64,000 nucleotides of DNA from Varunaivibrio sulfuroxidans (GCF_029318635.1 NZ_CP119676.1:512614-576613), one strand, 5' to 3'. Counted from the stretch's first letter, positions 1-9,431 are shown. The notes: generated by a model from the letters alone, not told the origin. Program-made: numbers and translations.

Positions 1-156
1 TCTCACGCCGCGCGCCGACAGGACCCGAGCCAACACGTCGGGAATCCCCAAACGCTGCGCGAAGGTCAACGCCAAACGTTCATCGACGGGTTTGCTAGCC
101 CATCGCCGTCCCGATAACGACGACGCGACGTTCAAAAAATTTTTATCGTCGGTCAT
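1..156 (-). CDS. recJ: Single-stranded-DNA exonuclease RecJ, N-terminal fragment
   Basis: Only the first 52 codons lie inside the window; the gene runs off the left edge. The visible N-terminus begins MTDDKNFLNVASSLSGRRW and continues through a DERLALTFAQRLGIPDV-like stretch to a LSARGV motif, the usual start of bacterial RecJ (5'-3' ssDNA exonuclease in recombination and mismatch repair). It follows glpX on the same strand with a 5-bp gap, an order I associate with Rhodospirillales-type genomes. The catalytic DHH domain is not visible, so the call rests on the N-terminal signature and context. Confidence 0.72.
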   Translation of the reverse strand, partial: MTDDKNFLNVASSLSGRRWASKPVDERLALTFAQRLGIPDVLARVLSARGVR

Positions 157-161
157 TCGGT

Positions 162-1118
162 TCAAGGTCGCCCATCGGCGAAGTTATGGTGCGCCTCGAT
201 GTAGCGGACGGTTCCGGTGACCGAACGCATGACGATGGAATGGGTAATATGCACGCCATGATTTTGCACCCCGGCGAGCAATGCGCCGTTGGTCACCCCG
301 GTGGCGGCGAACGTGACATCACCGTTCGCCATTTCCGCCGCGGTCCATATTCGATCTAAATCGTGGATACCACACCCTTGGGCCAGGTGGCGTTCGCCAT
401 CGTCGCGATAAACCAACCGTGCTTGCATTTGCCCCCCAACGCAGTTCAGCGCCGCCGCCGCCATCACCCCCTGGGGGGCGCCTCCAATCCCCATGTACAG
501 ATCGATGCCGCTTTCCGGCCACCCGGCGCCCAAGGCGCCGCTGACGTCACCATCGCGGATCAAAACGATTCTCGCCCCCGCCTCGCGCACCTGAGAGATC
601 AGCTGTGCATGGCGGGGCCGGTCCAAGACGCACACGACCAAATCGCCGATATCCATATCCTTGGCGTCGGCCACAGCGGAAAGGTTTTCCGCGGGCGCGC
701 GTTCAAGAGATACGATCCCCTCGGGGAGGCCCGCGCCGACGGCAATTTTTTCCATGTAAAGGTCGGGGACATTCAAAAACCCCCCCTCTTCGGACATCGC
801 GAGAATCGATAAGCCATTGGGTTCACCCTTGGCGATAATCGTCGGCCCCTCCAAGGCCATTACCGCGACATCGACCTGCGGCCCATTACCCGCCCCGACT
901 TTTTCCCCGGGAAAGAGAAGATCGCCGTTATCACCGAAACGCACGGCGCCGTCGATCGCCAGCTTGGCGATGGCCCGGTGCATGGCCGTGATAGCGGCGC
1001 GGTCGGCGGCCTCATCATCGCCACGCCCCATCAGGCGTGAAGCCGCCAACGCGGCCGCTTCGGTAACGCGCACGGCCTCAAGCGCGAGATTACGTCCGGA
1101 ACCGCTGCTGTCGCTCAT
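162..1118 (-). CDS. glpX: Fructose-1,6-bisphosphatase class II (GlpX)
   Basis: 318 aa, the normal length of the GlpX family. This lithium-sensitive phosphatase converts fructose-1,6-bisphosphate to fructose-6-phosphate in gluconeogenesis and the Calvin cycle. Family features seen: N-terminal LALEAVRVTEAAALAASRLMGRGD, the metal-site region VAVMALEGPTIIAKGEPNG near residue 90, and the glycine-rich MGIGGAPQGVMAAAALN near residue 210. The ATG is preceded by GGGAGG at good spacing. It sits between hom and recJ on the same strand; the 122-bp gap to hom could hold its own promoter. Confidence 0.93.
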   Translation of the reverse strand: MSDSSGSGRNLALEAVRVTEAAALAASRLMGRGDDEAADRAAITAMHRAIAKLAIDGAVRFGDNGDLLFPGEKVGAGNGPQVDVAVMALEGPTIIAKGEPNGLSILAMSEEGGFLNVPDLYMEKIAVGAGLPEGIVSLERAPAENLSAVADAKDMDIGDLVVCVLDRPRHAQLISQVREAGARIVLIRDGDVSGALGAGWPESGIDLYMGIGGAPQGVMAAAALNCVGGQMQARLVYRDDGERHLAQGCGIHDLDRIWTAAEMANGDVTFAATGVTNGALLAGVQNHGVHITHSIVMRSVTGTVRYIEAHHNFADGRP

Positions 1119-1240
1119 ATATGACGCCTCCCAAATTTCGCACCGTCAAACACGCCCGCCCCAAACGCCACTGTCGTGGCGCACCACGCCACGCCCAAGA
1201 AAAAACGCCTCAAGTCAAGTTTACGCCAACGCCGCGTGAT

Positions 1241-2533
1241 TTAAAAACTTTCGATACGGATCATGTGCGGAGCCTCGAGAACGCCGTCGATATCGGCGAT
1301 TTTCGCAATGGCCTGGGCCATTTGTCGTTCGGTTGTTTCGTGGGTGATGACGACCACGGGAACGGGTTCTCCCGGGTTGCGCCCGCGCTGCAACAACGAC
1401 TCCATCGAGACGTCATGGTCGCGCAACGCGCAAGCAATATCGGCGAAGACGCCGGGACGATCGACCAACATCAACCGCAAATAATACGCCCCATGGCGAT
1501 CGGCGATGGATTGGCTGGCGTAATCTCTTAGCACACCGGCGGGGACGCCAAACGTGGGAACGCTGACGCCGCGGGCGATATCGGCGATATCGGCGACAAC
1601 TGCCGATGAGGTCGGCCCCGCTCCGGCGCCGCGGCCTTCGTGCATCAGGGTGTCCACGGCGTCACCGTCGGCGACGACGGCGTTGAAGACGCCTTCGACG
1701 GTGGATATGGGGCTGCCCCCCCGCACCAAGCACGGGTGCACCCGCTGGTCGATCACATCGTCATGGCGTTCCGCGATCCCCAACAATTTGATGCGAAAGC
1801 CGAGTTCATCGGCAAATTGAATATCCAGAGCGGAAATATTCGTGATGCCTTCGACATGGACCGAAGGAAAGTTCAATGCTCCGCCAAAAGCGACGCTGGC
1901 GAGAATGGCGATTTTATGGGCGGCATCAACCCCCTCGATATCGAAAGCGGGATCGGCCTCGGCGTAGCCCAGGCTCTGAGCCTCGGCCAAGACGTCGGCA
2001 TAATCGCGCCCGGTTTCGCGCATCGTGCTCAGGATATAATTGCAGGTTCCATTGAGAATACCGTAAACCCGAGACAACGCGTTCCCGGCCAAACCTTCGC
2101 GCAGGGTTTTGACGATCGGAATTCCCCCGGCGACGGCAGCCTCGTAATTCAAGGAAACACCTTTTTCTTCCGCTATTTTCGCCAGTTCAACACCATGATG
2201 GGCCAACAACGCTTTGTTCGCGCTCACCACATGTTTGCCCGAACCGAGCGCCGCGGTGACCAGATCGCGGGCGACGCCTTCCGAGCCGCCGATCAATTCG
2301 ACAACCACGTCACAATCGGCATCTTGCGCCATCGCGCAAGGGTCGTCGTACCAGGCATAGGGGGACACATCGACGCCTCGATCCCGGCCTCGGTCGCGGG
2401 CGCTGACGGCGGTAATGACGATTTCCCGTCCGCAGCGCGCCTTCAGGAGGGCGCTATTTTTTTCGATCACGCCAACGGTGCCGGCGCCGACCGTTCCCAG
2501 TCCGGCGATGGCTATTTTTAAAGGAGTGTTCAC
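1241..2533 (-). CDS. hom: Homoserine dehydrogenase
   Basis: 430 aa, typical length. It reduces aspartate-semialdehyde to homoserine in the threonine/methionine branch. Domains: N-terminal NAD(P)-binding Rossmann fold with GLGTVGAGTVG at residues 11-21; central catalytic domain with NYEAAVAGGIPIVKTLREGLAGN and GILNGTCNYIL; C-terminal ACT domain from about residue 350 (LMLVDRPGVFADIACALRDH), which usually gives threonine feedback inhibition. Its start overlaps the stop of the upstream aminotransferase by 4 bp, so the two are translationally coupled. Confidence 0.95.
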   Translation of the reverse strand: MNTPLKIAIAGLGTVGAGTVGVIEKNSALLKARCGREIVITAVSARDRGRDRGVDVSPYAWYDDPCAMAQDADCDVVVELIGGSEGVARDLVTAALGSGKHVVSANKALLAHHGVELAKIAEEKGVSLNYEAAVAGGIPIVKTLREGLAGNALSRVYGILNGTCNYILSTMRETGRDYADVLAEAQSLGYAEADPAFDIEGVDAAHKIAILASVAFGGALNFPSVHVEGITNISALDIQFADELGFRIKLLGIAERHDDVIDQRVHPCLVRGGSPISTVEGVFNAVVADGDAVDTLMHEGRGAGAGPTSSAVVADIADIARGVSVPTFGVPAGVLRDYASQSIADRHGAYYLRLMLVDRPGVFADIACALRDHDVSMESLLQRGRNPGEPVPVVVITHETTERQMAQAIAKIADIDGVLEAPHMIRIESF

Positions 2534-3762
2534 GATGCCTCTGCGCGTTTTTTTTCCGAATCCTCGATGACATGGTCATAGGTGTCGAGGAATTGTTTAA
2601 TACTGCGCACCGCTTGGCGGGTGCGATGTTTATTTTCGACGAGACCAAGGCGCACGAATCCGTCGCCGTACTCCCCGAAACCGATTCCCGGCGCGACCGC
2701 GACCTGGGCTTCGCTGAGCAATAATTTGGAAAATTCCAACGATCCTAAATGGCGAAAAGCCGGAGGAATGGGCGCCCAGGCGAACATTGTCGCCTCGGGG
2801 GATGGTAACTTCCAGCCGGCCTGCCCGAGTCCCTCGACAAGGGTGTCGCGGCGTTCCTTATACAGCTTGCGGATATCTTCGACGCAATCCTGGGGGCCGT
2901 TCAACGCCGCCGCCGCCGCCACCTGAATGGGGGTAAACGCGCCGTAATCGAGATAGGATTTGATCCGCGTTAAAGCCGCGATCAGGTCCTTATTACCGGC
3001 CGCGAACCCGATCCGCCAGCCCGGCATCGAGTAGGTCTTGCTCATCGACGTGAACTCAACCGCGATATCCCGCGCCCCCGGCACCTGCAAAATCGACGGC
3101 GGCGGATTATCGTTAAAATAAATCTCCGCGTAGGCGAGATCGGAAAGAACATAAATTTTATGATGGCGGCAAAAATCGACGACACGCGCATAGAAATCCA
3201 AATCCGCCATGCACGCCGTCGGGTTGTTCGGATAATTCAACACCAGCATGGTCGGCTTAGGGATGCTGTGACGCACCGCGCTATCCAGAGATTGGAAAAA
3301 GGCTTCCCCTGTCGCCACGGGAATGTTGCGCACCGCCGCGCCGGCGATAATAAAACCGAATTGGTGAATCGGATAGCTGGGATTGGGCACCAAGATCACA
3401 TCGCCCGGGCTGGTCACGGCCGAGGCCAGATTAGCCAAGCCTTCCTTCGACCCCAGGGTCACGATGCATTCGCTTTCGGGATCGATGGCGACATTGAAAC
3501 GACGTTCGTAGTACGCCGAAAAAGCCTTTCTCAAGCCCGGAATTCCTCGCGAATTCGAATACCGATGGGTGCGCGGATTGTTCACGGTTTCGATCATTTT
3601 ATCGACAATATGGCGCGGAGTCGGCGAGTCGGGATTGCCCATACCGAAATCGATAATGTCCGCGCCATCGGCGCGGGCGCGGGCCTTCATGGCGTTGACC
3701 TCTGCGAAAACATAGGGCGGAAGGCGCTTTATTCGATGAAAATCTTGGTTCATATCGCTCAT
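2530..3762 (-). CDS. alaC: Class I/II aminotransferase, AlaC / LL-DAP aminotransferase-like
   Basis: 410 aa fold-type I PLP enzyme. The Schiff-base lysine lies in SMSKTYSMPGWRIGF near residue 240; DFGMGNPDSPTP and LNYPNNPTA are the substrate and cofactor loops. The protein resembles the AlaC (glutamate-pyruvate transaminase) and LL-diaminopimelate aminotransferase-like group that sits upstream of hom in many alphaproteobacteria. Overlap with hom (4 bp) supports an amino-acid biosynthesis operon. The exact substrate cannot be read from the sequence; alanine synthesis is the likeliest role. Confidence 0.85.
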   Translation of the reverse strand: MSDMNQDFHRIKRLPPYVFAEVNAMKARARADGADIIDFGMGNPDSPTPRHIVDKMIETVNNPRTHRYSNSRGIPGLRKAFSAYYERRFNVAIDPESECIVTLGSKEGLANLASAVTSPGDVILVPNPSYPIHQFGFIIAGAAVRNIPVATGEAFFQSLDSAVRHSIPKPTMLVLNYPNNPTACMADLDFYARVVDFCRHHKIYVLSDLAYAEIYFNDNPPPSILQVPGARDIAVEFTSMSKTYSMPGWRIGFAAGNKDLIAALTRIKSYLDYGAFTPIQVAAAAALNGPQDCVEDIRKLYKERRDTLVEGLGQAGWKLPSPEATMFAWAPIPPAFRHLGSLEFSKLLLSEAQVAVAPGIGFGEYGDGFVRLGLVENKHRTRQAVRSIKQFLDTYDHVIEDSEKKRAEAS

Positions 3763-3901
3763 GTGTAAAAAAACCGCAGGGTTATAACTGGTCGTTTTCG
3801 CACGGATCCGGCCCGTTCCCCAAGCATTGTCGTTTTTTTTGGATACCGCGTCCGAATCTTGGCGCGCGCCGCGCCGTCAAAGACTTACTTAAGTCAACGC
3901 C

Positions 3902-5110
3902 TTACTTAACAAGAAAAATTTCGGCCCGGCGGTTACCGGCTTCCCCAGAGGGCATGACTTCGTAGTATAACGGCTCCGTATCGGAGACCGCGACAATTTG
4001 CACCGCGCTCTTAGGGACACCGAGGGAAACCAATTTCCGCGCGACGTTGTCGGCCCGTTCGACGGACAATTTGAAATTCAGCATTTTGTGACGAATGGGA
4101 TCCATATTCGCGGTACGCGAAGAGGCATGGCCCACGACACGAAGTTCCCCCCCCCGTTCCGCCTGCAGTTCGCGAACCGCCCTTAAAATGGAAACATCGC
4201 GGGAATCCAGACCGGCGGAGTCGTTGGCGAACAGGATGCTCGCCACCTTCAGGTCGCCCACGGAGGATGCGCCGTGCGCGACGGGTTTACCCGGGGTTTT
4301 CGCGGAGGATGGAAAGAGAAGCTCGCCCTTGTGGGGCACGATTGCTCCGCTGGACTCCGTCACGTTGGCGGTATCCACGCCATCACTGGAGATGATAACC
4401 GTCTTATAGGAATCAGCGGCCTCGCCGCCGGCGCCATTTGCCCCGGTCAATTCCGCCAACTTGCGCGCGGACATCTCGGGCGCGCCGCGCCCGGCGGTCG
4501 CACCATCAATCACCACGGTCCCGTATTCGCTGTTCGCGGCGGCCATCGGAGAAACGGGCGGCGGCAAAGGCGACGTCTTCGACGCCACTGCGCCAAGGTT
4601 TTCAGGCGCGGTGGGGGGCGACGTATCGGAAGCCTGCCCCGTCTGTGTATGTTGCGTGGGCGGCGGCGCAATCTGTTCCGGCGTCACCGCGATGACCGGT
4701 TGAGCGGCCGGAGCGGGCGCCTCGGCGGTGGGCGGAGTCTCGCTGAGCACGCTGCTTGGCGCGCTTTGCCGGGGAATCGGTTCGGAGGCGTACGCCTGGG
4801 CCCCATCCGCGCTATTCAGGCCGCTGGAAGTTTCGCCGGGTGTGGTTTTTTTTGAAGCTTGCGGTTTGGGCGCGTTCTTGTCGGCGACAAGACCGTTCGC
4901 CGGCGCCTTGGCCTGCCCGGCGGTGTCGCCACCGGTGAAAAAATCCGAAGCGCTTTTGTACCATTCAACCGGGTTTGCGGCATTGGGAACCGAAGAACAC
5001 CCGGCGATAGCGCCAAGCGCCAACAAAGCCACGAGCCGCGTCACAGGGTTTAATCCAGTCGGAGCGCCTCGCTCCGAGGCGCCATGCCTACTGCCACTGA
5101 TGTCCGCCAT
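3902..5110 (-). CDS. OmpA-family outer-membrane lipoprotein
   Basis: 402 aa. A lipobox (LGAIAGC) lies near residue 38 after a hydrophobic stretch, followed by a long Ala/Pro/Thr-rich low-complexity spacer and a C-terminal OmpA-like peptidoglycan-binding domain from about residue 285 (ILFANDSAGLDSRDVSILRA, VVGHASSRT, NRRAEIFLV). The lipid anchor plus OmpA domain suggests tethering of the outer membrane to peptidoglycan. The listed ATG gives an unusually long pre-signal; a GTG about 22 codons downstream (MTRLVALLALGAIAGC) would make a standard lipoprotein signal and may be the true start. No characterised orthologue is recognised. Confidence 0.78.
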   Translation of the reverse strand: MADISGSRHGASERGAPTGLNPVTRLVALLALGAIAGCSSVPNAANPVEWYKSASDFFTGGDTAGQAKAPANGLVADKNAPKPQASKKTTPGETSSGLNSADGAQAYASEPIPRQSAPSSVLSETPPTAEAPAPAAQPVIAVTPEQIAPPPTQHTQTGQASDTSPPTAPENLGAVASKTSPLPPPVSPMAAANSEYGTVVIDGATAGRGAPEMSARKLAELTGANGAGGEAADSYKTVIISSDGVDTANVTESSGAIVPHKGELLFPSSAKTPGKPVAHGASSVGDLKVASILFANDSAGLDSRDVSILRAVRELQAERGGELRVVGHASSRTANMDPIRHKMLNFKLSVERADNVARKLVSLGVPKSAVQIVAVSDTEPLYYEVMPSGEAGNRRAEIFLVK

Positions 5111-5459
5111 GCGAATACGACCGCCCCCAAAGACTTAAAAAATTAACTGTGCATTCATTGCACATTGTACCGCTTTTGTTAAGAATAAGAATGCAATGTA
5201 TGGAAGACGAGGTAAAGCACGCAAGGCGCGAACACGCCCCCCTTGCGGCGTTACCGAGATTGGAGCTTGCGATCATACTGGAAAAGCGGGAATCTCATAA
5301 TGATTGAAACGACGGCGTCCACGTACATAGGGTCGAGGGAGGCCTAACTCGAAATTCCGGGATATTCTTTACCCTCCTCTATCCAATGCGAATAACCCTG
5401 AAAACGCTTCCAAGTTAATGGTAACATCCAAATCCCCCCCTTTGAGGTTACGATTCTCC
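5111..5459. promoter_or_regulatory. Divergent promoter region with PhaR-like palindrome
   Basis: This 349-bp gap separates the divergent OmpA lipoprotein and phaC genes. It contains a perfect palindrome at 5148-5164, TGTGCA-TTCAT-TGCACA. TGCA-rich dyads are known targets of PhaR, the repressor of PHA genes, so this may be its operator; that is inference. The phaC ribosome-binding site (TTTGAGG) lies at its right end. No open reading frame with coding character was seen here. Confidence 0.4.
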
Positions 5460-7403
5460 ATGCACAATCCTGCGGACAAAATCAAAAAAGCCTCTGCAAT
5501 TCCGACCACCGAAGCGCCGTCATCCGAAAGCTCCGACCTCGCCGCCGATGCGAACAAAAATGGCGATAACGCAGAGCTTAGCGGGATCATGGCCACCATA
5601 GCCGAGCGCTCGCAAAGAATTGTAGCGGATTTCATCGCCCAACAGCATGCCGCACCGCACCCCGGAGCGATGCTGCAAAAAAGCATGGCCGACCCGATGA
5701 ACGTGGCCAAAGCCTTTATGGACGTCATGGAGCGAATGACGCGCGACCCCGCAACGGTGGTAAGCGCGCATGTCTCTTTGTGGAACGATTACCTGAAATT
5801 GTGGCAGAACGCCTCCGAGCGCATGATGGGCCGGGAAGCGCCCCCCGTCGCGACCCCGGAAATCGGGGACAAACGCTTCAAGGATGCGGCTTGGCGGGAT
5901 AATGCCGTCTTCGATTACATCAAACAGTCCTACCTTCTGACGTCACGCTGGATGCAGTCAACCATGCAAAACGTTCCCGGGGTAGACGCCAAAACGGCGC
6001 GCAAAGTCGATTTTTACGTCCGCCAGTTTACCGATGCCCTATCGCCGACAAACTTCGTCATGACCAATCCGGAAGTGTTGAAGGCGACCCTTGAAACGCG
6101 CGGGGAAAATCTGCTTAAGGGCTTGAAGAACATGCTTGCGGACCTCGAGCGGGGGCATGGGCAACTGGCCGTTCGGCAAACCGACCTAGAGGCCTTCAAG
6201 GTCGGCGTCAACCTCGCCACCACCGAAGGTAAAGTAATCTATCGCAATGCGTTGATGGAACTGATCCAGTACGCCCCCAGGACACAGAAAGTGCGCAAGA
6301 CTCCATTGTTGATCATCCCGCCGTGGATCAACAAATACTACATTCTGGACATGCGCGCCGATAACTCTTTTGTCCGATGGGCCTGCGAACAGGGCCACAC
6401 GGTATTCACCATTTCATGGGTCAACCCGGACGAGAAACTGGCCCGCGAAACATTTGCCGATTACATGCGGTGCGGGCCGTTAGGCGCGCTCGAAGCGATC
6501 GAAAAAGCCACCGGTGAGCGCCAGGTCAACGCCATCGGATATTGCATCGGTGGAACCTTGCTGGCGAGCACCCTGGCCTACATCGCCGGAACGACGGACG
6601 CGCGCTGGAAAAAGCGCATCAAAAGCGCCACCTACTTCACCACGTTGGTCGATTTTTCCGACGTTGGAGAAATGTCGGTTTTCATCGATGAGGAACAGGT
6701 CGCATCCCTCGAGCAGCGGATGACCGAGCGCGGTTACCTTGAAGGCGGCGAAATGGCGACGACATTTTCCATGCTGCGCTCCAACGATCTAATCTGGTCC
6801 TTCGTTATCGACAACTATCTCCTGGGGAAAGACCCCTTCCCGTTCGATCTTTTGTATTGGAACTCCGATTCGACCCGCATGCCCGCAGTCATGCATGCCT
6901 ATTATCTGAGGAACATGTACCTGGATAACAAACTGGTTCAACCCGGAGCGCTGACAATAGATGATGTCGCCTTGGATTTGGGCCGTATCGATACGCCGTC
7001 CTATATTATGGCGGCGCGCGAGGATCATATCGCGCCTTGGAAATCGACTTTTCAGGCCGTCAACGTCTACCAAGGGGAAACGCGGTTCGTGCTTTCCGCA
7101 TCGGGCCACGTCGCCGGCGTCGTCAACCCGCCGGTAAAGCGCAAGTACTGCTACTGGACCGATGGGGACGCCGCCACCAGTCCCGATGCGTGGCTGAACG
7201 GCGCAATCCAACATACGGGATCATGGTGGCCCGATTGGGCGAAGTGGATCAACAAATACGCAGGCGTGAAGAATATTCCTGCGCGTATTCCCGGCGACGG
7301 CGCCTTGAAGCCCTTGTGCGACGCCCCCGGCGCCTACGTTGTGATGCGTGCCGATCATCAAACGGACCACCGAGAAGACGCGGCCAAGCCGAAGACGAAA
7401 TAA
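5460..7403 (+). CDS. phaC: Poly(3-hydroxyalkanoate) synthase, class I
   Basis: 647 aa from the ATG at 5460, which has TTTGAGG about 9 bp upstream; an in-frame ATG at 5418 lacks this and is less likely. The enzyme polymerises 3-hydroxyacyl-CoA into storage polyester granules. The lipase-like box GYCIGG carries nucleophile Cys362; Asp522 (REDHIAPW) and His550 (SASGHVAGV) complete the triad. PWINKYYILD and SWVNPDE are class I hallmarks. The length fits class I rather than the shorter class III. No phaA, phaB or phasin gene is adjacent. Confidence 0.95.
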   Translation: MHNPADKIKKASAIPTTEAPSSESSDLAADANKNGDNAELSGIMATIAERSQRIVADFIAQQHAAPHPGAMLQKSMADPMNVAKAFMDVMERMTRDPATVVSAHVSLWNDYLKLWQNASERMMGREAPPVATPEIGDKRFKDAAWRDNAVFDYIKQSYLLTSRWMQSTMQNVPGVDAKTARKVDFYVRQFTDALSPTNFVMTNPEVLKATLETRGENLLKGLKNMLADLERGHGQLAVRQTDLEAFKVGVNLATTEGKVIYRNALMELIQYAPRTQKVRKTPLLIIPPWINKYYILDMRADNSFVRWACEQGHTVFTISWVNPDEKLARETFADYMRCGPLGALEAIEKATGERQVNAIGYCIGGTLLASTLAYIAGTTDARWKKRIKSATYFTTLVDFSDVGEMSVFIDEEQVASLEQRMTERGYLEGGEMATTFSMLRSNDLIWSFVIDNYLLGKDPFPFDLLYWNSDSTRMPAVMHAYYLRNMYLDNKLVQPGALTIDDVALDLGRIDTPSYIMAAREDHIAPWKSTFQAVNVYQGETRFVLSASGHVAGVVNPPVKRKYCYWTDGDAATSPDAWLNGAIQHTGSWWPDWAKWINKYAGVKNIPARIPGDGALKPLCDAPGAYVVMRADHQTDHREDAAKPKTK

Positions 7404-7436
7404 GCCGCGCAACATCGCAGGAAATACCGTGCATTA

Positions 7437-7701
7437 GGGTCAGGACCTCTTAATCTGGTGCGTCTGGCGGAGATGAACTTAAGTGTGGGTTAGGCGGAGA
7501 GCCCGCCGCAATGGCCCTCATTGCAAGGATTTTCCAACGACATCCGCACTTAAACTCATCCCGTCCCGCAGGGATTTGTGAAAAATGCCCCAAGAGCGTC
7601 GTCGAAGACTTTTGAAAGTGAACGGCACTTCCGGCAAGACTTCTCCTAGGTCTGTGACATTTTTCACAAACCAGACGCACCAGATTAAGAGGTCCTGACC
7701 C
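7437..7701. mobile_element. MITE-like element, copy 1
   Basis: A 265-bp non-coding element flanked by TA dinucleotides (7435-7436 and 7702-7703), as expected for TA-targeting (IS630/Tc1-like) transposition. Its ends form a perfect inverted repeat of about 33 bp including the TA, beginning TAGGGTCAGGACCTCTTAAT. The interior can fold into at least two hairpins: arms GATGAACTTAAGTG with CACTTAAACTCATC, and TTTGTGAAAAATG with CATTTTTCACAAA. A GCAATG/CATTGC hairpin sits inside the first. It has no transposase. A copy of identical length lies at 44395-44659, about nine in ten positions identical by eye. Confidence 0.82.
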
Positions 7702-7931
7702 TAGTAATGCGGCGGCCTCACGTCGGCGGAAGGAACGTTGCCATCGACCCGGTCCTCGATATCCAACATGTTGGATTTCAGTCTTTCGATGAGCGCATTT
7801 TGCCGGTCCACCGTTTTCCACAAAGCCTCGACCATCGCCGACAAATCCTCGATCGTGGCCTGCTGGTGGGCCGAAAATTCTTCGAGGGACGCCAGCCGTC
7901 GCGCTATTTCGCCGATATCTTGTGCGCTCAT
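7701..7931 (-). CDS. slyX: SlyX family protein
   Basis: 76 aa. A short coiled-coil protein (RLASLEEFSAHQQATIEDLS, then VEALWKTVDRQNALIERLK) ending in the family's characteristic PPHY. The function of SlyX is unknown. The stop codon TAG is unusual: T and A come from the TA beside the MITE-like element and the G is the element's first base, so the element inserted exactly at the stop. The start overlaps the meaB stop by 4 bp (7928-7931), suggesting coupled translation. Confidence 0.85.
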   Translation of the reverse strand: MSAQDIGEIARRLASLEEFSAHQQATIEDLSAMVEALWKTVDRQNALIERLKSNMLDIEDRVDGNVPSADVRPPHY

Positions 7932-8893
7932 ACGGATTCCCCCAAATGATCCAAAATCATAACCGCCGCGCCATGGATATCGATTTCATGGTTTTCGACC
8001 CGCTCGACCATTTCCTTTAGGCCCCCTTCCCGTGTCGCCGCGATACGCGCGCGGATCTGATCTTCAATGCTTTTAACGATCCGCATTTCGATGATCGCCC
8101 GTTTGCGCGCGGCCAATTCGCCGCTTTTTTCGAGGGCGCGCCGGTGTGCGTCCAGGGTGCGGCAAAGTTCGTCCATGCCCTGCCCGGTCTCGGCACTGGT
8201 CGGGATCACCGGGGCGCGCCAGGCCGACGGCCCCTGGGCGTAGCGCCCCAACGACATCATCGCCTTCAATTCGGCCACTGTGCGCTCCCATCCCGGTCGA
8301 TCGCATTTGGAGACCACGTGAATATCGGCGATTTCCAAGACGCCGGCCTTGATCGCCTGAATGTCGTCGCCAAGTCCAGGCGCGGAGACCACCACCACGG
8401 TATGGGCCGCCTGAACGATATCCACCTCGTCCTGCCCCACACCGACAGTTTCGATCAACACCACGTCATATCCGGCGGCGTCCAAAATATCCACCGTGTC
8501 GAGGCTGGCGCGGGCCAAGCCGCCCAAAGCGCCTCGGGTCGCCATCGAGCGGATGAAAACGCCGTCATCGCCGGAAAACCCGGACATTCGCACTCGATCA
8601 CCCAGGATCGCGCCACCGGAAAACGGACTCGACGGATCAATGGCGATAATCCCCACACGCACGTTTTGACTGCGCAGCAACCGCGTGAGGGATGCCACCA
8701 TGGTCGATTTGCCGCTTCCCGGCACCCCCGTCAAACCGACGATATGGGCCCGTCCGGTATGCTTTTGCACCTCGCCCATGAGGGCCGCCGCCGCCGCCGT
8801 GCGGCCCTCTATAAGGGACATCGCGCGGGCGATGGCGCGGGGGTCTCCCGCCCCTATTCCCGCGCTCAAGCCTGCGATCGTATTGTCCGTCAT
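7928..8893 (-). CDS. meaB: MeaB/ArgK-type GTPase, methylmalonyl-CoA mutase chaperone
   Basis: 321 aa from the ATG at 8893, which has GGAGG 8-9 bp upstream; a further upstream in-frame start would overlap the preceding gene. This G3E-family GTPase protects and reloads the adenosylcobalamin enzyme methylmalonyl-CoA mutase. Seen: P-loop GLTGVPGSGKST near residue 50, IIAIDPSSPFSGGAILGDR, the Walker-B-like IETVGVGQDEVDI, and the VSKCDR nucleotide-specificity motif. The mutase genes are not in the window. It lies in a tight minus-strand run: carbonic anhydrase, meaB, slyX. Confidence 0.92.
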   Translation of the reverse strand: MTDNTIAGLSAGIGAGDPRAIARAMSLIEGRTAAAAALMGEVQKHTGRAHIVGLTGVPGSGKSTMVASLTRLLRSQNVRVGIIAIDPSSPFSGGAILGDRVRMSGFSGDDGVFIRSMATRGALGGLARASLDTVDILDAAGYDVVLIETVGVGQDEVDIVQAAHTVVVVSAPGLGDDIQAIKAGVLEIADIHVVSKCDRPGWERTVAELKAMMSLGRYAQGPSAWRAPVIPTSAETGQGMDELCRTLDAHRRALEKSGELAARKRAIIEMRIVKSIEDQIRARIAATREGGLKEMVERVENHEIDIHGAAVMILDHLGESV

Positions 8894-8897
8894 CGGC

Positions 8898-9431
8898 TTA
8901 GCCTCCGGAATTTTTGTATTCATGGGCCAGCTTGACGTAATGCGGGGCGGTATAGTCCATCATCGCGCGGTCTTGTTCATTGATATCGCGCACGTAGCGC
9001 GCAGGGCTCCCGGCCCATAATTGACCGCCGGGTACGGTTTTCCCAGGCGTCAGCATGGCCCCCGCGGCCAGCAACGCGCCCGCTTCGACCACCGCGCCGT
9101 CCATGACCATCGCCTTCATGCCGATAAAGCAGCCGTCCCCCAGTGTGCAGGCGTGGATTACCGCCATATGGCCGATCGTCACGTCATCGCCGATCAGCGT
9201 CGGATAAAGCCGCGATTCATGGACAATCGTTCCGTCCTGAATATTGGTGCGCGCGCCGACACGCACCTTATTGACGTCGGCGCGGATGACGCAACCATAC
9301 CAAATCCCGCTATCCGGGCCAATTTCGACATCCCCCGCAATGACCACGCCCGCGGCGACGTAGGCGCCCGCGTCAATGCGAGGGTACGCATCCCGGTAGG
9401 ATCGTATATATGGGACCATTGTCGTTTCCAT
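8898..9431 (-). CDS. Gamma-class carbonic anhydrase family protein
   Basis: 177 aa left-handed beta-helix protein built of hexapeptide repeats (GVVIAGDVEIGPDSGIWYGC, then RADVNKVRVGARTNIQDGT). Metal-binding histidines are seen in IVHES, IGHMAVIHACTLGD and the helical tail. This matches the YrdA/PaaY/CaiE group of gamma carbonic anhydrase-like proteins. Enzymatic activity is not assured for this subgroup. A second ATG four codons in is an alternative start. It ends 4 bp before meaB. Confidence 0.88.
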   Translation of the reverse strand: METTMVPYIRSYRDAYPRIDAGAYVAAGVVIAGDVEIGPDSGIWYGCVIRADVNKVRVGARTNIQDGTIVHESRLYPTLIGDDVTIGHMAVIHACTLGDGCFIGMKAMVMDGAVVEAGALLAAGAMLTPGKTVPGGQLWAGSPARYVRDINEQDRAMMDYTAPHYVKLAHEYKNSGG

